From contig NC_134116.1 in assembly GCF_040939455.1 (NCBI RefSeq), forward strand, positions 46,887,400 to 46,951,399: a DNA stretch of 64,000 nt, read 5' to 3'. Each line of letters starts with the position of its first letter. Positions within the stretch are counted from its first letter, which is position 1. Shown in pieces: positions 46,482 to 59,594 of the stretch. Position numbers and translations under genes: made by a program. This DNA comes from Microcebus murinus (Eukaryota > Chordata > Mammalia > Primates > Cheirogaleidae). The notes beneath the pieces were generated by a model that saw only the letters and a list, made by a program, of their open reading frames with translations, made no database searches and was not told where the DNA came from.

Positions 46482-46888
46482 AGTTCAGATTGATATTTCA
46501 ACTATACTATATTTTTGGCATATCATATTGCATATCTTATAGACTTGTCCAAATTAAAATATTCATTAAGAACTCTAAATATCTCACCTTTCATGTGTGT
46601 AGGTGCACACACACACACACTTTCAGCCATTGTGGTTCAATTAGTGACTACAATCTATACCAGTTGCTAAATCCAGAAGCATAAATGCCTGTTGACTTTC
46701 TCCAAAATATAGCTCAAATCTATACTCTTACTTGAAAATTAATGACTTACATATTAACACAAGCTTCCATTTTTTTCTTGACTACCCAGTTTTAGTTCCC
46801 CAGTTAGAATATCTGAGCCCTCACATGTACATGCTCTATTCCTCTCTCAAACTAGCTGCTGAAATAAACTTTTAAAAACATGTATTAC

Positions 46889-47690
46889 TTGCTGGGTGCC
46901 GGCAAGTTACCTGTCTCCTGACGACCTCTAATCATCAGGGAAATGCAAATCAAAACTGCAATGAGATATCATTTATCTTTAATAAAAATGACCTTTATCA
47001 AAAAGTCCCAAAACAATAAATGTTGGCCTGGATGTGGAGAGACAGGAAAACTCCTACACTGCTGGTAGGACTGTAAACTAGTTCAACCTCTGTGGAAAGC
47101 AATATGGAGATACCTTAGGGCGACACAAGTAGATCTACCATTTGATCCAGCAATCCCACTACTGGGCATCTACCCAAAAAAACATATGACACTCTAACAA
47201 AAAAAAGACACCTGAACTCGAATGTTTATGGCAGCACAATTCACAATTGCAAAGTGTGGAAACAACCCAAGTGCCCATCAATACATGAGTGGATCAATAA
47301 AATGTGGTATATGTATACCATGGAGGACTATACAGCTATAAGAAACAACGGTGATATACCACCTCTTGTATTCTCCTGGTTAGAGCTGGAACCCATTATA
47401 CTAAGTGAAGTATCCCAAGAATGGATAAACAAGCACTACATGTACTCACCAGCAAATTGATATTAACTGATCAACACCTAAGTGGACAGATAGAAATAAC
47501 ATTTATTGGGTGCCAGGCAGGTTGGAGGGGGGAAGAAGGGATGGGTATTTACATACATAATGAGTGAGATGTGCACCGTCTGGGGGATGGTTATGCTTGA
47601 AGCTCTGACTCCAGGGGGAGGAGGCAAGGGCAATATATGTAACCTTAACATTTGTACCCCCATAATATGCTGAAATAAAAAATAAATGAA
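46889..47690 (+). mobile_element. L1, 5'-truncated: ORF2 3' end plus 3' UTR
   Basis: Plus-strand L1. ORF2 sequence begins near 46928 (TAATCATCAGGGAAATGCAA). It continues through CCTACACTGCTGGTAGGACT and GATCCAGCAATCCCACTACT to the ORF2 C-terminus in an open 68-codon stretch (47254-47460, with EWINKMWYMYTMEDYTAIRN and SEVSQ). The 3' UTR holds a G-rich patch near 47520-47640 and ends TTTGTACCCCCATAATATGC followed by an A-rich tail. A target duplication, ATGTATTAC, lies at 46880-46888 and 47696-47704, preceded by TTTTAAAA, a good L1 endonuclease site. The first 40 bp (46889-46927) look like misplaced 3' UTR-type sequence. Confidence 0.92.
47254..47460 (+). pseudogene. L1 ORF2 C-terminal remnant
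   Basis: The only open piece of ORF2 in this L1 copy: 68 codons matching the far C-terminus of the ORF2 protein, beyond the endonuclease and RT domains. It has no catalytic function and no promoter of its own. It is listed because its open frame could be mistaken for a small gene. Confidence 0.88.
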
Positions 47691-47704
47691 AAAATATGTA
47701 TTAC

Positions 47705-47752
47705 ATGTAACCAAAATGTTTATACCCCCATAATATCTCAAATAAAAAAAAC
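47705..47752 (+). mobile_element. Very short L1 tail adjoining the larger L1
   Basis: About 48 bp: ATGTAACCAAAATGTTTATA, then CCCCCATAATATCTCAAATA and an A run. It closely parallels the last 45 bp of the L1 just upstream (TATGTAACCTTAACATTTGT, then ACCCCCATAATATGCTGAAA). It begins immediately after that element's right target copy, so it is a separate, extremely truncated L1 end. Confidence 0.75.
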
Positions 47753-48850
47753 ACATATTAGATATTGAAATTATCTTGCTATAAAAAAGACAAGCATATA
47801 TCTTCAGCAAATTCATTTTATACTTTGAAAGGGAAATGCCCCCATCAGTGAATCTCATCTCAGCATACTCCACTTTATGACTTGTCCTGTATAGTAAAAA
47901 TTAACTTTACATATTTTTCTTTAATCTTATACAACTACTTAAAAATGTGTTGAGTCAATCCCTTGTATCTGATTACAAGTACTGTCTATCAAAGAATAAG
48001 AAAAATATATTTTAATATTTGAAGGATGTTCCTAACAATAATGCTTGCTCAAAATGATACAATTAATCATGGTGATATGTGGAACTTCATCACTGAAGAA
48101 GAAAGACCAATATATCTCCCAGAATTCCCAATAATTTGTGTGTGAATGAATTGCAAAATTGTCATTCCAATGTAATTATTGTTCAATAAATATTTTCCTT
48201 ACATTTACATGTCAAAACCTACATGGTTTCCAAAAAGTGGCTAAAAATATAGGAACAATTTTTAGTACCAAAATTTACATAAAAATAAATTAAAATACAT
48301 ACATATAAAATAAAATTGGAAACTGAATGTGGATAGAGGTAATAATACTTTTATTCACCATTACATGGATGTAGATCCCTACAAATGTGTCTTGCAACAT
48401 TACATGTTATGCAATATTAATTAAATGTTAACAATTTTACCCTGAATGTCATTTAACGGAGACTTTATATTAACAGTTTTTCTTCTTCTACAAATCATAA
48501 AAAGCTCAGATAGTTTTAGCACAGATAGTTTCTCTAATATTCTTCCAGTAAGATATAGGCAAAGCAATAATTCATACTTTATTTTCAGAATGCAATTTAT
48601 AAGTTACGGGGCATTACTGGGTTCTCAATAAATATTTGCCAAATAAAGGACTTATTATCTATGATGCCTTCAAAAGTATATCAAAAATAGGTTGCCAAAA
48701 ACAAAGCAATGGCTCATTAATAGCTGGTAAATTACCCATAGCAAACGATGTCTGCAATAATTATAGGACATAATTTATTCTTCACTGTCAATAAGAAATT
48801 ATTATTGACAAAATAGAAAGCAGACAATAACATTATAGATTTCTTAACCA
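47753..48850. other. Unassigned AT-rich DNA
   Basis: No gene. GGGTTCTCAATAAATATTTG near 48618 resembles the 3' end of L2/MIR-type repeats but is too short to call. The 131-codon minus-strand frame at 47478-47873 runs through the two L1 tails and is not a gene. Confidence 0.45.
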
Positions 48851-49018
48851 TTTTTGTTTGTTTGTTTGAGACAGGGTCTTGCTGTGTCTCCCAGACTGGA
48901 GTGTACTAGCTCAATCATAGCTCACTGCAGCTTCAAACTCCTGGCCTCAAGTGATTCTCTCACATTGTGCTCTCCCAAAGTGCTGGGATTACAGGCATGA
49001 GCTGCTGCACCTGCACTT
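48851..49018 (-). mobile_element. Alu-like monomer, antisense
   Basis: A single Alu arm of about 165 bp: (TTTG)n tail complement, GAGACAGGGTCTTGCTGTGT, CCCAGACTGGAGTGTACTAG, CTCAATCATAGCTCACTGCA, CAAGTGATTCTCTCACATTG and GTGCTGGGATTACAGGCATG. One arm only, with GCTGGGATTACAG, fits an ancient free Alu monomer (FLAM/FRAM type) that predates dimeric Alus. Confidence 0.85.
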
Positions 49019-51199
49019 CCCAGCCACCATAAATAATAGTTTTCTATACCTCCTAATATCTGTATGTCTTCATCCAGTCACCATAATTTTATTGAGTAGA
49101 TGAAACAGACTTAGATGCTAAGGGAAATAAGTTATTAAGTAAATATATTTCACATAAAAATCTTATAGTAAAACAAAATATTGATAAAATAATTTTAAAT
49201 AAAATATATTTTGCATAGTCAATTTTTAAAGACATCTGAAAGAAATGAAAAACACAAATGTGTTTTACCCATTAATAAAATGTTTTAGAGGCTGTAGATG
49301 GCATATAAGTATTGGGATAGTGTTTGATAGAGAAGATCTTTTACACTTCTTCCAACTGTACCATTATACTACTTAGTAGCTCCTGTTTCAAGCCAATAAG
49401 GGAAATGTAATTTAGTATACATAAAAAATAAACCAACCATGAGTTTTATTAAATTGATAGCAACATTCCATTAGAAACATTTTGTCAAAAAAACCAAAAA
49501 CCTGCTTTGGCTTATCATAAATAAATTCTGAAATTATTCTAGTTGACCTCATAATGTCATATATTTATAACTTCATTTCAATATTTTAAGGATAAAATAT
49601 TTCATAAAAGATGATTTGAACTGAATTCATTGTGGGAAATCTTTAATAGTAAAATGAAAAGGAATCTAAATAAATACTCTGCTCTCTTGTTAAGCATGAA
49701 ATCAAAAGCACATTACGTAACACATATCTCTGCTTTATCAGTAGCAAATCACAGCACTGTTTCTTTTCTATACAATGTTTTCTTTTTTATTTCCTTTCCA
49801 CCTTGTGGGCAAGGTGGTATCGTCAATGAGTCTCTATTTTGTAGTAATGTTTTCTAATGCATTCATTTCCTAAAAATTTACTGATACAGTGCACATAATA
49901 TTTAATGTAATTTAAACTTTACATAATAAAGAAAATATTCTATGAAATGACTCTTATAAAAAGCACACAATTAATAATAACGCAGATTATACTAATGACA
50001 GGACAATTCTTTTTTGGTGCCTTTGCATACTACATTCCTCTTTTAGACAGCTTATAGAAATTTTACTCTGCCATCTGTCTACTTTAATATCCTACATTTT
50101 ATGTCATCTGCTTTGCCTCAGTGATGATAAATTTTATCTTATAGTTCACTGGGTAAAATTTTCATAAAAATTCATATGATCACTCACGTCTTGGGCTTGT
50201 TTCATGGAGCTTAGAGATGGCTATTGAAATCCATTCAAAGTTCAAAGCAAGATACATATTTAATAACAACTTAAGAAGTGGAGAAGTAAATTCTTCTGGA
50301 CTTTTCAAAATGTCTAATAAATTAAAGGAGCAGTGATAGAAAGCTTTTAAGACCTACTGTTGTAAAGTGAGATGCTGAAGAATCATGTGTTACAGCACAT
50401 AACTAATATTAAAGAAACTGAAAAAAATAGCATTTATTGTGTGGGATATGAAAGTTTCTTTTGAAAATGAGAATGAAAAGTTCGGATTTTTACATCAGTG
50501 GTGAGAGCTATAGGAGAAAATGTCCTTTTCATTCAAGAGCAAAATAAGTCAATAACATCAACTTAAATAATTATTTTTTTAATTTAAATGTAAACATCAA
50601 AGATCAACAGAAAAATAAGAAAAAACTTAAAACATGAAGAAAAAGAAAAACAAACCATGTATCTTACACACAGGAAAACTTTGAAACTAATTCAACAAAA
50701 ACAAATACAAAAGAGGAAGAATAAGAGTAGGAGGAAAAAGAGAGCATGAACAAAGAAAGCATGTATTAAAAATAAAACATATGACTTACACAGTGATAAA
50801 TTCTGTAGAAGGGCTAGAATATAGACTTAGAAGAATTTCTCAGAGGATAGACCAATTGACAAAATGTTCGAGAAAATATACAACATAAATAGAATACATA
50901 GAGGATGCCCAATGGTCAAATAGAGATTCTTAAAAAAATAAATAAATAAGTGAAGGTACGAGTAGGGATAAATTTATCATAGGAAAAATAGCACTGAAGA
51001 AAATGTAAAGCTTTAAAATGAAAGAGACTATATTGTTCTGATTGGGGAAAAGAAGGAAAGATACCAATCTACATACTTCAGATCAATTATCCTTTTGGAG
51101 AAAAGAATACAAAGGTGGTAGGTAATTTACTAATATAAAGGAAGTGGAATTTTTCAATGTTAACCTATTGATGAGAAATTCTGCATACTATAGAAAACA
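49019..51199. other. Unassigned AT-rich DNA, purine-rich toward its right end
   Basis: AT-rich sequence. From about 50560 the plus strand is strongly A-rich (AAAAATAAGAAAAAACTTAA), as in sense-strand LINE DNA, and may be the start of the HAL1-like element that follows. No open frame of note. Confidence 0.4.
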
Positions 51200-52325
51200 A
51201 TTGACATATCTTCATAATACAGAGAAATTTGAACCTAGATATCAATACTTTTATAAACTATGAAGGCAAAATAATACTTTTCAGTATGAATAAACTAGAA
51301 AATTTTAAGCCATACTTATCTTTTCTGGGGAAATTTGGGTATGCACTTCAGAAAAAAAAATGTTGGAAAAGTCAAGAAAAAGTAGAAATTAAAATGCCTG
51401 TAAGTGGACCTAAAATAGGAATGTTATAATCTGTACAATAGGGTTAGTAACTAAGCATTCCAAAATGGACAGAAGAAAAATTCTCTCTTTTGAGAAAAAC
51501 ATATCTGTAATAAACAAAGTAAAACAATGGGTAGGATGCATGAGACAGTATAATTGTATAAACAAATTATTTTGACAAAAAAGGAAGACAAATAATACAC
51601 ACAAAAAATAATCAGTTGTTTTGTAACCTATATGATTAAAATATAAAATTAACTGAAATAATAATGGATTTTAATAACTAAGAGAAATGAAGAAAATTTA
51701 ATTAGATTGATACTGGCTACATTCTCATATAAATAGTACAAGAAATGATATTTTACACTGCCTTGACAAATATTTGCATAATTCATACACTATTACAAAT
51801 TTGATTTTGATTTCAGTGCTTAGAATCCACTAGCATATAAATCCAGTACTATATAAATGCTTAAATAATATTACAGTGCATAATGTAAAGTTAAAACAAT
51901 AGATGACAAGTTAGAGCATGTGAACTGGGGGAAGCAATGTGGGTGGAAAAGTAGGGGCATTGATATTTTCCTTCCATGTAATTAACAGATATTATCAAAG
52001 CTGATAGACCTCCACATAAAGACTAATAATAATTGTAAGATTAAAATATTATCAGTACGGAAAAATATATTTGCTCTTAAATATTGGAACAGGTGAGAAA
52101 GAAACAAAATCAAGATGAGCACACATGTGTATACAGGGAAATAAAATTCAGTAGAAATCAACCAGTGGGTGGAGGGAGGAGGGGAGGGGCAAAAATCTAC
52201 CTATGAACTATGAACTCTATCTGGGTGATGCCCACATATTTAGCTGGTATTCAAGCATTACAAAAGTGATCCATGTCTCCTAAAACATTTGTACCACTTA
52301 ATATTTGAAATTTTAAAAAGAATAG
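51200..52325 (+). mobile_element. HAL1/old-L1-like LINE remnant with 3' end
   Basis: The piece at 51215-51420 has AGAAATTTGAACCTAGATAT and CAATACTTTTATAAACTATG, then TTTCTGGGGAAATTTGGGTA. It follows the ORF1 3' part of HAL1-like elements and keeps a 66-codon open frame (51229-51429). A 3' end lies at about 52165-52325: a G-rich GTGGGTGGAGGGAGGAGGGG, CTATCTGGGTGATGCCCACA and AACATTTGTACCACTTAATA. That these form one element is an inference; the sequence between is too diverged to follow. Confidence 0.45.
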
Positions 52326-54105
52326 CATAAGAACACTATATACTCACTTTTCCTACTAGGGAAAATGTACAAGGTATAAAGTTGATAGATAAATACATTG
52401 AATAATAAATATATAACTCAAAGTTTAGGGGGGTCATCTTCTTATGAATCTAAATCATAAATTGTTAAAAATATTTGTATCTTGGAAATGTGTCTAGAAG
52501 GGGGAGGCAGTTGAGATTAAGATGTTGTGTAATTTTAATTTTGTTTCAAATATTTTGATTTATTTTAATTTCAAAGATGTGTATTTCTCTGATAGTTAAA
52601 TGACACTAAGACATACTCTTTGACTTAGTAGTAAAAAAAAATCTAAATCCTAAAGTTTTATCTTAAGAAAGTCCTTCAATTGTGTGGTAATATAAAATAC
52701 AACCAGGGACAATTCATTATTCTTGTGACATGATAGGGAATATTAGCAGAAAGAGGCTCAGGATAATATTAAACACACCGAACAAAAAGAGATAATGTAT
52801 AAAAATATGATCTACAGATCTTAGTCACATAAATATGACTAATTTGCCTTTGAATTTAGAGAAAGCAACTGTATTTTATTTCTATTACATAAATTAATTC
52901 ATGTCAGTGGATATATATACCATTTAGTATTACCAATTCACAAATATTTTAATAATAATTTTAATATTAAGTATACCTTGAAATTTTCATTTTAATGATA
53001 TTTTAAACATTTTGTATACATTTAGTGAGCACTGTTCAAATAAATGGATTTTTAATATGAAATATTGGTTTATAACAGCAAGTCTGTTCTTGAAAAGGAA
53101 ATATAATGGCAATGATAATGACTATAGACCAAATAATGGTTCAACATGACAAAGTTAAAAATTAAATGTAAAATATTTTACAACATGAAACAAATATTTA
53201 TATTTCCATTATTAAATCTAATATTGCTAAATCAATTGTAACAGGACCACACTATTTTAAAAATAAATAATAGCTGTTTATCAATTAGAATTAGATTGGT
53301 TTGTGATTTAAATTGCATTAAATTTGTAAATTTGATGTACTCTTAAAGTTCTAGAAAAATTGTAGAAGATATTGAACATTTTCTATTTTTACATGATTTT
53401 ATGTTATCAGAAAAATTATTGGTATTAATAATAGAGTTACAATAATTATATTTATCTTTTTTTCATAACGGGTCTCGAGTTTGAGAACTATTGGACTAAT
53501 TTTTAATAAAAATGCTCTAAAAGCAGGGTCCAGTTAAAAAATATCTGGGACTAGAATATTGTGAAACACAAAAGATTTCATACTGGTTAAATGATTAACT
53601 TTGATACCTTTGTTAATATAGACAGCTTTTTAAAGAGAATAATTAGAACAAAACTGGAATTGAGGATATAATGGTTTCATAAAATATCATTATATATGTT
53701 ATATATAATTCTAATTGAAAAGTATAAATTAATTTAGACTTCCTCAACAAAGCCATTTGCTTGATCATATGACCTTGAACTAAATAACTTGTATGTTTAT
53801 AAGCCATGTGCAGATAAATCATATATTAATATATGTGTATATATTTCTTTAAAGTCTAAACACTTTTATTATTGTCATCAAGGACCTACTACTGAAAATG
53901 ATAACTTAGTAGTAAATATACCTTACTTTATTCTTCCTGGATGTATTATATGTTAGAAAATCTTTCTTACCATACAAATAGTAAAACATTTAAAAGAAAA
54001 TAACACATCTGGTTAATGTCACTAACAAAGAGGACTTAAATTGTGGTCTATGTGCTATCCACACTTCTGAAATCAAGAGCTAGAATAGAAGATTTGGGGT
54101 GTTCC
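52326..54105. other. Unassigned AT-rich DNA
   Basis: About 1.8 kb with no recognised feature. GAGTTTGAGAACTATTGG at 53477-53494 resembles the end of a Charlie-type element, too short to call. Confidence 0.45.
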
Positions 54106-54255
54106 CCACACAAACAAATGATAAATTTTTTGGTGATGAATATACCCAGTAGCCTGATTTGATCACTACATATTGTATGCTTATATCAAAATATCACATG
54201 TACCCCTTAAATACATACAAATACTATGTATGCATCAAGAAAATAATTAAAAAGG
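54106..54255 (+). mobile_element. Old L1 3' end
   Basis: TTGGTGATGAATATACCCAG, CTGATTTGATCACTACATAT, TGTATGCTTATATCAAAATA and CACATGTACCCCTTAAATAC, then an AAAATAATTAAAAAGG tail, follow the 3' UTR end of middle-aged L1 elements. Only the last 150 bp is present. Confidence 0.8.
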
Positions 54256-55913
54256 AATTTCTTCTGTTCTTATAACGTACCAATTACTAGGGGGCTGTCC
54301 AGCCATTTTTATTGCTAACTCTGTGGATTTCATGCTGAACTAGTGTTTATTTCATGAAGAGAAGAAGACATTATCACGTCCATTTTCTCGGAGTTGCCAT
54401 CTGCTTTTCCTTTTTCCCAAATGCCACTTGCTCTCTGCCAAGAAGAGACTCATCCACCCTCCTCTGAGATACATTCTCACCAAGCAATCCAAATTCTCTT
54501 TCCTATGACATTTCCTCCCATGCCATTGGCATGTAAAGGCTTGCAATTTGGAGTCCAGGAATGGAAACGATCAATTAGAAAAGAGCACCACTTCCCTTTG
54601 GACTTAAGAGTGGGAAAAGAGAAAAATAGATGATAGGGATGTTTTTAAGCTAAGATGATATGATTATTCTGAGTATAATAATATGTTCCATAAATTAAGT
54701 GGAAGAGAAAGAAGATGATTTAGGGGGCGTAGGATTTAATGACTATTACTTCAGAGAGAAAAGATTCAGAGAGAAAATTGCTAAGCTGTAGAGAGACTTA
54801 GGTTTAGCCATGACAAACTTTAAAAAGTAAGTCTACATTGAGAGGATTACATAAAACAATGATAGTTGATTAAAATAAAATAGATAGAATAGGATCTAGT
54901 AATAAAGTGCTTCAATTATCATACTGAGAATTCATAGTTGATCTGGAAAAATAATAGTAAAGCCTATGAAGATTTAAGTATAAGAGATATCCAAGATACC
55001 AGACAGCATACAAACAATCTATAACAAAATGAGAATCTAAAGTAATTTTGGTCACTGATTTTACTACAGTCATAACATTATGTATTTATTCTCTTTCTCA
55101 GCAGTTATTTGGGAAGGCTTTCTGAGTATTTGTTAAGATTTTTTATGGCAATCTCTGACTGAACATTTTTAGATTTGAGCAATCCAAATGCACCATGATA
55201 TGGTTTTGACAGAACAAGTCTACTAAAGGATGATTACAATTTCAAATAAAGAAATATGAAACATAGAACAGTGAAAAATTACTCTATAAATGTATGTAAC
55301 TCCCATTTTATACCCAGCTCAAAAAAGATGGCTTATTTTCTCTTTTAAAATCTACTGAAAGTACAACTGTCAAAACCAAGGAAAAGATATGACAGACTTA
55401 CCCACACAGACCCTAAATGGATGGTTATAAAAGCGACATTAGAGTTGTGTTCCTCTCACATGTGAATATATCTTCCCTGTATTCACCTAATAGGTTAGAG
55501 TGGAAACACTTCTATTGAAAAATAACACTCTACTTGAAATACATATCTAGTTAAATAATTTTTAGAATTCTCTACCATTGCTTTTCAAAAAGAGCAATAA
55601 AAATATCTCTCTTTTTAATCATCTAGTTTCCCACAAACATTGAAAGAAAACATTCCACTATGAGTCACCTTAATGCACTTTCAACAAAGGAAGCTCTGGG
55701 GGTAGCCTGTTTATGCTTTTATGTGATAAAGGGGACATCACTAAGTATCTGAAAAGATCAACTAAACTCTGGAATATACAATTTGTCAAATGTACTTTCT
55801 TGCTCTGGATAATTATGTTGTTTGAAAAATCAGAATGAATGAAGACTATTTATTTGAAAGTCAAAGGGCATAGTAGAATGGGAATGTACACATGAAAAAT
55901 AATCAGTACCTAA

Positions 55914-55957
<44 letters not shown>

Positions 55958-56254
55958 GTAACCTCACATGTACTAACAAAAACTTACTGTTTTTTTATTT
56001 GTGAAAATTATAACAAAATAAGTTTGAACGCCTCAGAATCAGGAACATGCTGGAGAAACTTTAAAAATAGGTTCTTAAAAATTATGTGTATATATATGTA
56101 TATAATTATTATCTATTTTAAGATGCAAAATATATGAAGCGCACAACTTCCAAATAATAAAATATGTAATAGCTTTTACTGTGAATTCTACTGACTCCAT
56201 TGTCTTCTAGCTTTTATTACTTTTTGCTAAATGCTTGTATTCTTTTATTTTAAT
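54256..56254. other. Unassigned AT-rich DNA
   Basis: No gene or assigned element apart from the (AC)n run listed separately. A patch at 54340-54600 is less AT-rich and open on both strands (64 and 79 codons, overlapping). That is typical of stop-poor non-coding sequence; I recognise nothing in it. Confidence 0.45.
55918..55955. repeat. (CA)n microsatellite
   Basis: Uninterrupted CA repeat of 38 bp, probably polymorphic. The Thr-His repeat in the frame covering it is an artefact. Confidence 0.99.
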
Positions 56255-56560
56255 TAATTAATTTATTTTTTCCCAAATTCTGTGGGTACAAATATTGTTA
56301 GGGTTACATATCTTGCCCCTGCCCTCCTCCCCACCGCACTTTGCCAGAGCTTCAAGCTCTGTCCAGTTTTCAAGTGGTGCACCCTGCATCCACCGTGAAA
56401 GTGCCTACCCTTCCCTTTCTCCCCCCTTCCACCTGTTCACCTCCCATTAGACATTTTAGTTACAGTGTGTTTCTTTGCCTCTCCCTAAAAACGGATAGAG
56501 GTAATCCTTTTCCCCCCTACAATGCTCATTACATCCTTAAGATGTGGGTCTTTCTTAACC
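56255..56560 (-). mobile_element. L1 3' UTR, 5'-truncated, minus strand
   Basis: An A/T-rich tail complement (TTAATTAATTAATTTATTTT) is followed by TTCTGTGGGTACAAATATTG, CCAGAGCTTCAAGCTCTGTC, GCCTCTCCCTAAAAACGGAT and ACAATGCTCATTACATCCTT. The last two blocks align with 46365-46430 of the other minus-strand copy. No ORF2 remains. No clean target duplication found. Confidence 0.78.
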
Positions 56561-58239
56561 AAATTATGGATGTGTATTATTAAATATGAATGAGTATAGT
56601 TGCAACATGAAGAGTGGTTGATAAATTTAACATTAAAGAGTAGGACAAAGGGAAACATTGGAGATTCACACTTAAACTGCATTTATTTTTCAATGGTGTC
56701 AGCCACTTCCTTCTGAAATTGGTTAATAGTTTTCAAAACCTGGAATAGTTTCTAATTTTTATGCATTATTCACACTGTAATAACTACAGATATGGCACAT
56801 TTTAAAGTTACATTTGCTTCGTTAATATTTTACTTTTAGTTTCTTAAGTCTAGTTAAGACAAATGTAACAATTAATGTCACAATTCCTAGCTTTATATGA
56901 TTTCCATGTTTTAAAGGCTCTTACCATGGAAAACTGAAACTACCAACTTAGAGTCATTGAATGTAGAATATGAAAGAAATATGCCATACAACACTTTTAT
57001 ATACTATTTCTATCTGTCAGACACATGGTGTAAATAGTCCCCAGAACATAGATAATGGTAAAGCTTTCTGAAATAATTAGAAAGTAAGTTTTTAGTATTT
57101 ATTACCTCTGTTTTTAATATCATTTACTTAACTTTAAATTATTTAATATACTTTTTAATAATGGTTGTTTAAAAATTGATTTATGAAATTACTGACAATT
57201 TAACAATTGGCTATTTTGGGGTAGTCAAAGCCAGCACCAGCATACCACAGGCCAGAGAATATGTGATTACTTGTATTTATAATTTATTTATGTGTTTATT
57301 TATTTATTTTTAGTATAGAATTTGGGATTTTCTCCTGATGGATAACCTGAAAAGAGGTAAATGATGACTGAGATCTCTACATGTGTCAATATTTCTCAAA
57401 ATGCCTGAGTCTTGTGGAAATTTTGTCACTCATTGGCTTGAGATACACTCACATTTATCAAGGGTGAGCTCAGCATCATATATACATAAAATATTATATT
57501 GCTGTATTGTTAAAACATTCTTTGTTGTTGCTTTTGTTAATCTCCATATTTCTAACATTTCAAAAGAGATTGTACATGGGCAGTGCATGGCCATCCTTAA
57601 GAGTACAATATTATTTAGCAATAATTTTTAAATATTAATGACATTAAAAACTAATGTGTATGTCTCACAATCAATGGCTCTTCTAATTAATGAACAAAAG
57701 TGTATATGCTTGTTTTAATTGTACTTTTCATACATTTACTTTGAGTTTCTTCCAGTCCACTGTGCTGCTCCGATTGATAGCAAATGTGTACACAATGGCC
57801 TCCACTTACACAGGACCTTTTCTCTATTGATACAAAAATATTCTAGTTTATTTGTGGGGGTGGGTCTGCTTTCTTGGTATTTAAGAAATTTTGACCCACT
57901 GTATTCACCAGACTATTGCTACCACACAGTATCGAAATCAAATACGCCAGTTTGGAGTTTTTAATACCATAAATTTATACCTTAGTAGGAGCAGACATGA
58001 TATTTCACTCTACCCAAATTTTTTTATATTTTTAGAGCCACTCTCTTTATGTACATATGTTTTATTTTATTTTAGGGGTATTTTATTTTAGGGTTTTATT
58101 TTACTTTATTTTAGGGAAAATTTTGGTGGCACTGTTTCTCTATTGCCAAATTAAAACCTAAAGTGTTTTACTATAAATTTTTCCATGTTTTAGTAATTTT
58201 CATTATGTTTATTATTTCACTTTTTTTTTACTTTCTTTG
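56561..58239. other. Unassigned AT-rich DNA with TTTTA-type repeats
   Basis: No gene. (TTTA)n-rich sequence lies at about 57286-57312, and an imperfect TTTTATTTTA(GGG) repeat at about 58057-58118. Short frames on both strands are unsupported. Confidence 0.45.
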
Positions 58240-58740
58240 AGTTCTATAGTTGTTTCCACCAGTCTCTTCGCTTAAATGCTTAAAGTGTTTATTTTTAATC
58301 TTTCTTGATTTTTAATGAATAAATAAACCTAATAACTTAAATATAAATTTCCATCTGCATTCCACAAATTATTACATATATATTTTTACCATTTACTTAT
58401 TGATAAATATTTTATAATTTCTCTTCTACACATGAATTATTAATATTATATTTTATAGATTCCACATAAGAGGGTATTTTAATGTGATTGCCATTTTTAA
58501 TAATGTCTAATCTCTTTACATTTATTATAATTAGTGACATATTTTGATATATTTTGACCACCTTGTTTTAGGTTTCTCTGTTTGGCTTATTTTTTCTTTA
58601 CTTTTTTGTTTTCCCTCTTGTCCTGACTTGAGTTAGATTTCTATTAAATGTCTTTGTTCAAATCTCCATCTTACACTGGTTTGCTATTTCCTTTGTACTT
58701 TTACTTTTCATTTTGAATATCAAATCACAAAATTAAGTAA
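58240..58740 (-). mobile_element. Probable old L1 ORF2 fragment, minus strand
   Basis: T-rich plus strand whose phrase order, CTGCATTCCACAAATTATTA, TTTCTCTTCTACACATGAAT, TTTGACCACCTTGTTTTAGG and GTTCAAATCTCCATCTTAC, parallels the antisense of an L1M ORF2 middle part. Strongly diverged. Confidence 0.4.
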
Positions 58741-58934
58741 ACGTTATAGCAGGTTGTGTTTATATTGTTGTTAAAATTTACATAAATGACAAAACTCCTT
58801 ATACCTGTATTGACATATAAACTCGGTTTTAACTAATTGAGTAAATTATTCTTCAAATTGCCAGATTATTCTCCACTATTTTGAACCTGAGTAAAATTTC
58901 CCTCTTTTGTCCACACCTAGGTAATATTTAGTAA

Positions 58935-59085
58935 CTAATGATAAATTCCTGAGGTGATAGAACCCCATTTACCCTGATTTGACTAATTAACATTGTATGC
59001 TTCTATCAAAACTTTACATGTTCCCACACAACTGTTAATGTACACATAAAAATTAAAAAATTTAAAGAATTAAAAAACTTTGCTT
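58935..59085 (+). mobile_element. Old L1 3' end
   Basis: GAGGTGATAGAACCCCATTT, CCCTGATTTGACTAATTAAC, CATTGTATGCTTCTATCAAA and GTACACATAAAAATTAAAAA follow the L1 3' UTR end, of the same general type as 54106-54255. Its strand is opposite to the L1 sequence on both sides. Confidence 0.8.
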
Positions 59086-59594
59086 TCCCATTTCTCATGG
59101 CTATGTAAGTTTGCAGTTATCAATATCAAATACTTATAATGAAACATAAATTTTATATTTGTATTAATCTAATTGCTACACATATTTTTCTTTCCTCATA
59201 TATTTTCTATCCATTTATAACGCCCTTTCTATTAGGAGAATATTCATTCATATATTTTACTTATTCTGCAAACAATGTTTTTTATATTATTGTTGGTGCT
59301 AGTGATAGTGTATTTATTGTGCATTGTACTATCTTTCTTACATAATATTTAGATATTGATCAAAACTATGTGCAGTTTGCCACTTGTGTATGAATTTTGT
59401 CTGTAATCCACTTTTTTGAGTATAAATCCTCATTTCCTTAATTTCAAGAAATACATTGAGAATTTCATAAGTTTGGCTTTTTTAGATTTAATTTTTAAAT
59501 AATTATTTTAAAATATATAATTTACTAGATATTTAATATATAGCTATGGTTCTCATATTTGGGATTTGATGGGTACTTGGCTTTATTCCACATC
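59086..59594. other. Unassigned AT-rich DNA
   Basis: AT-rich sequence between L1 pieces; nothing recognisable. Confidence 0.45.

Noticed and set aside
46605..46620. CA-rich run
   Set aside because: Too short (about eight units) to list as an informative microsatellite.
47478..47873. 131-codon minus-strand open frame
   Set aside because: It is antisense to the 3' UTR and tails of two plus-strand L1 insertions.
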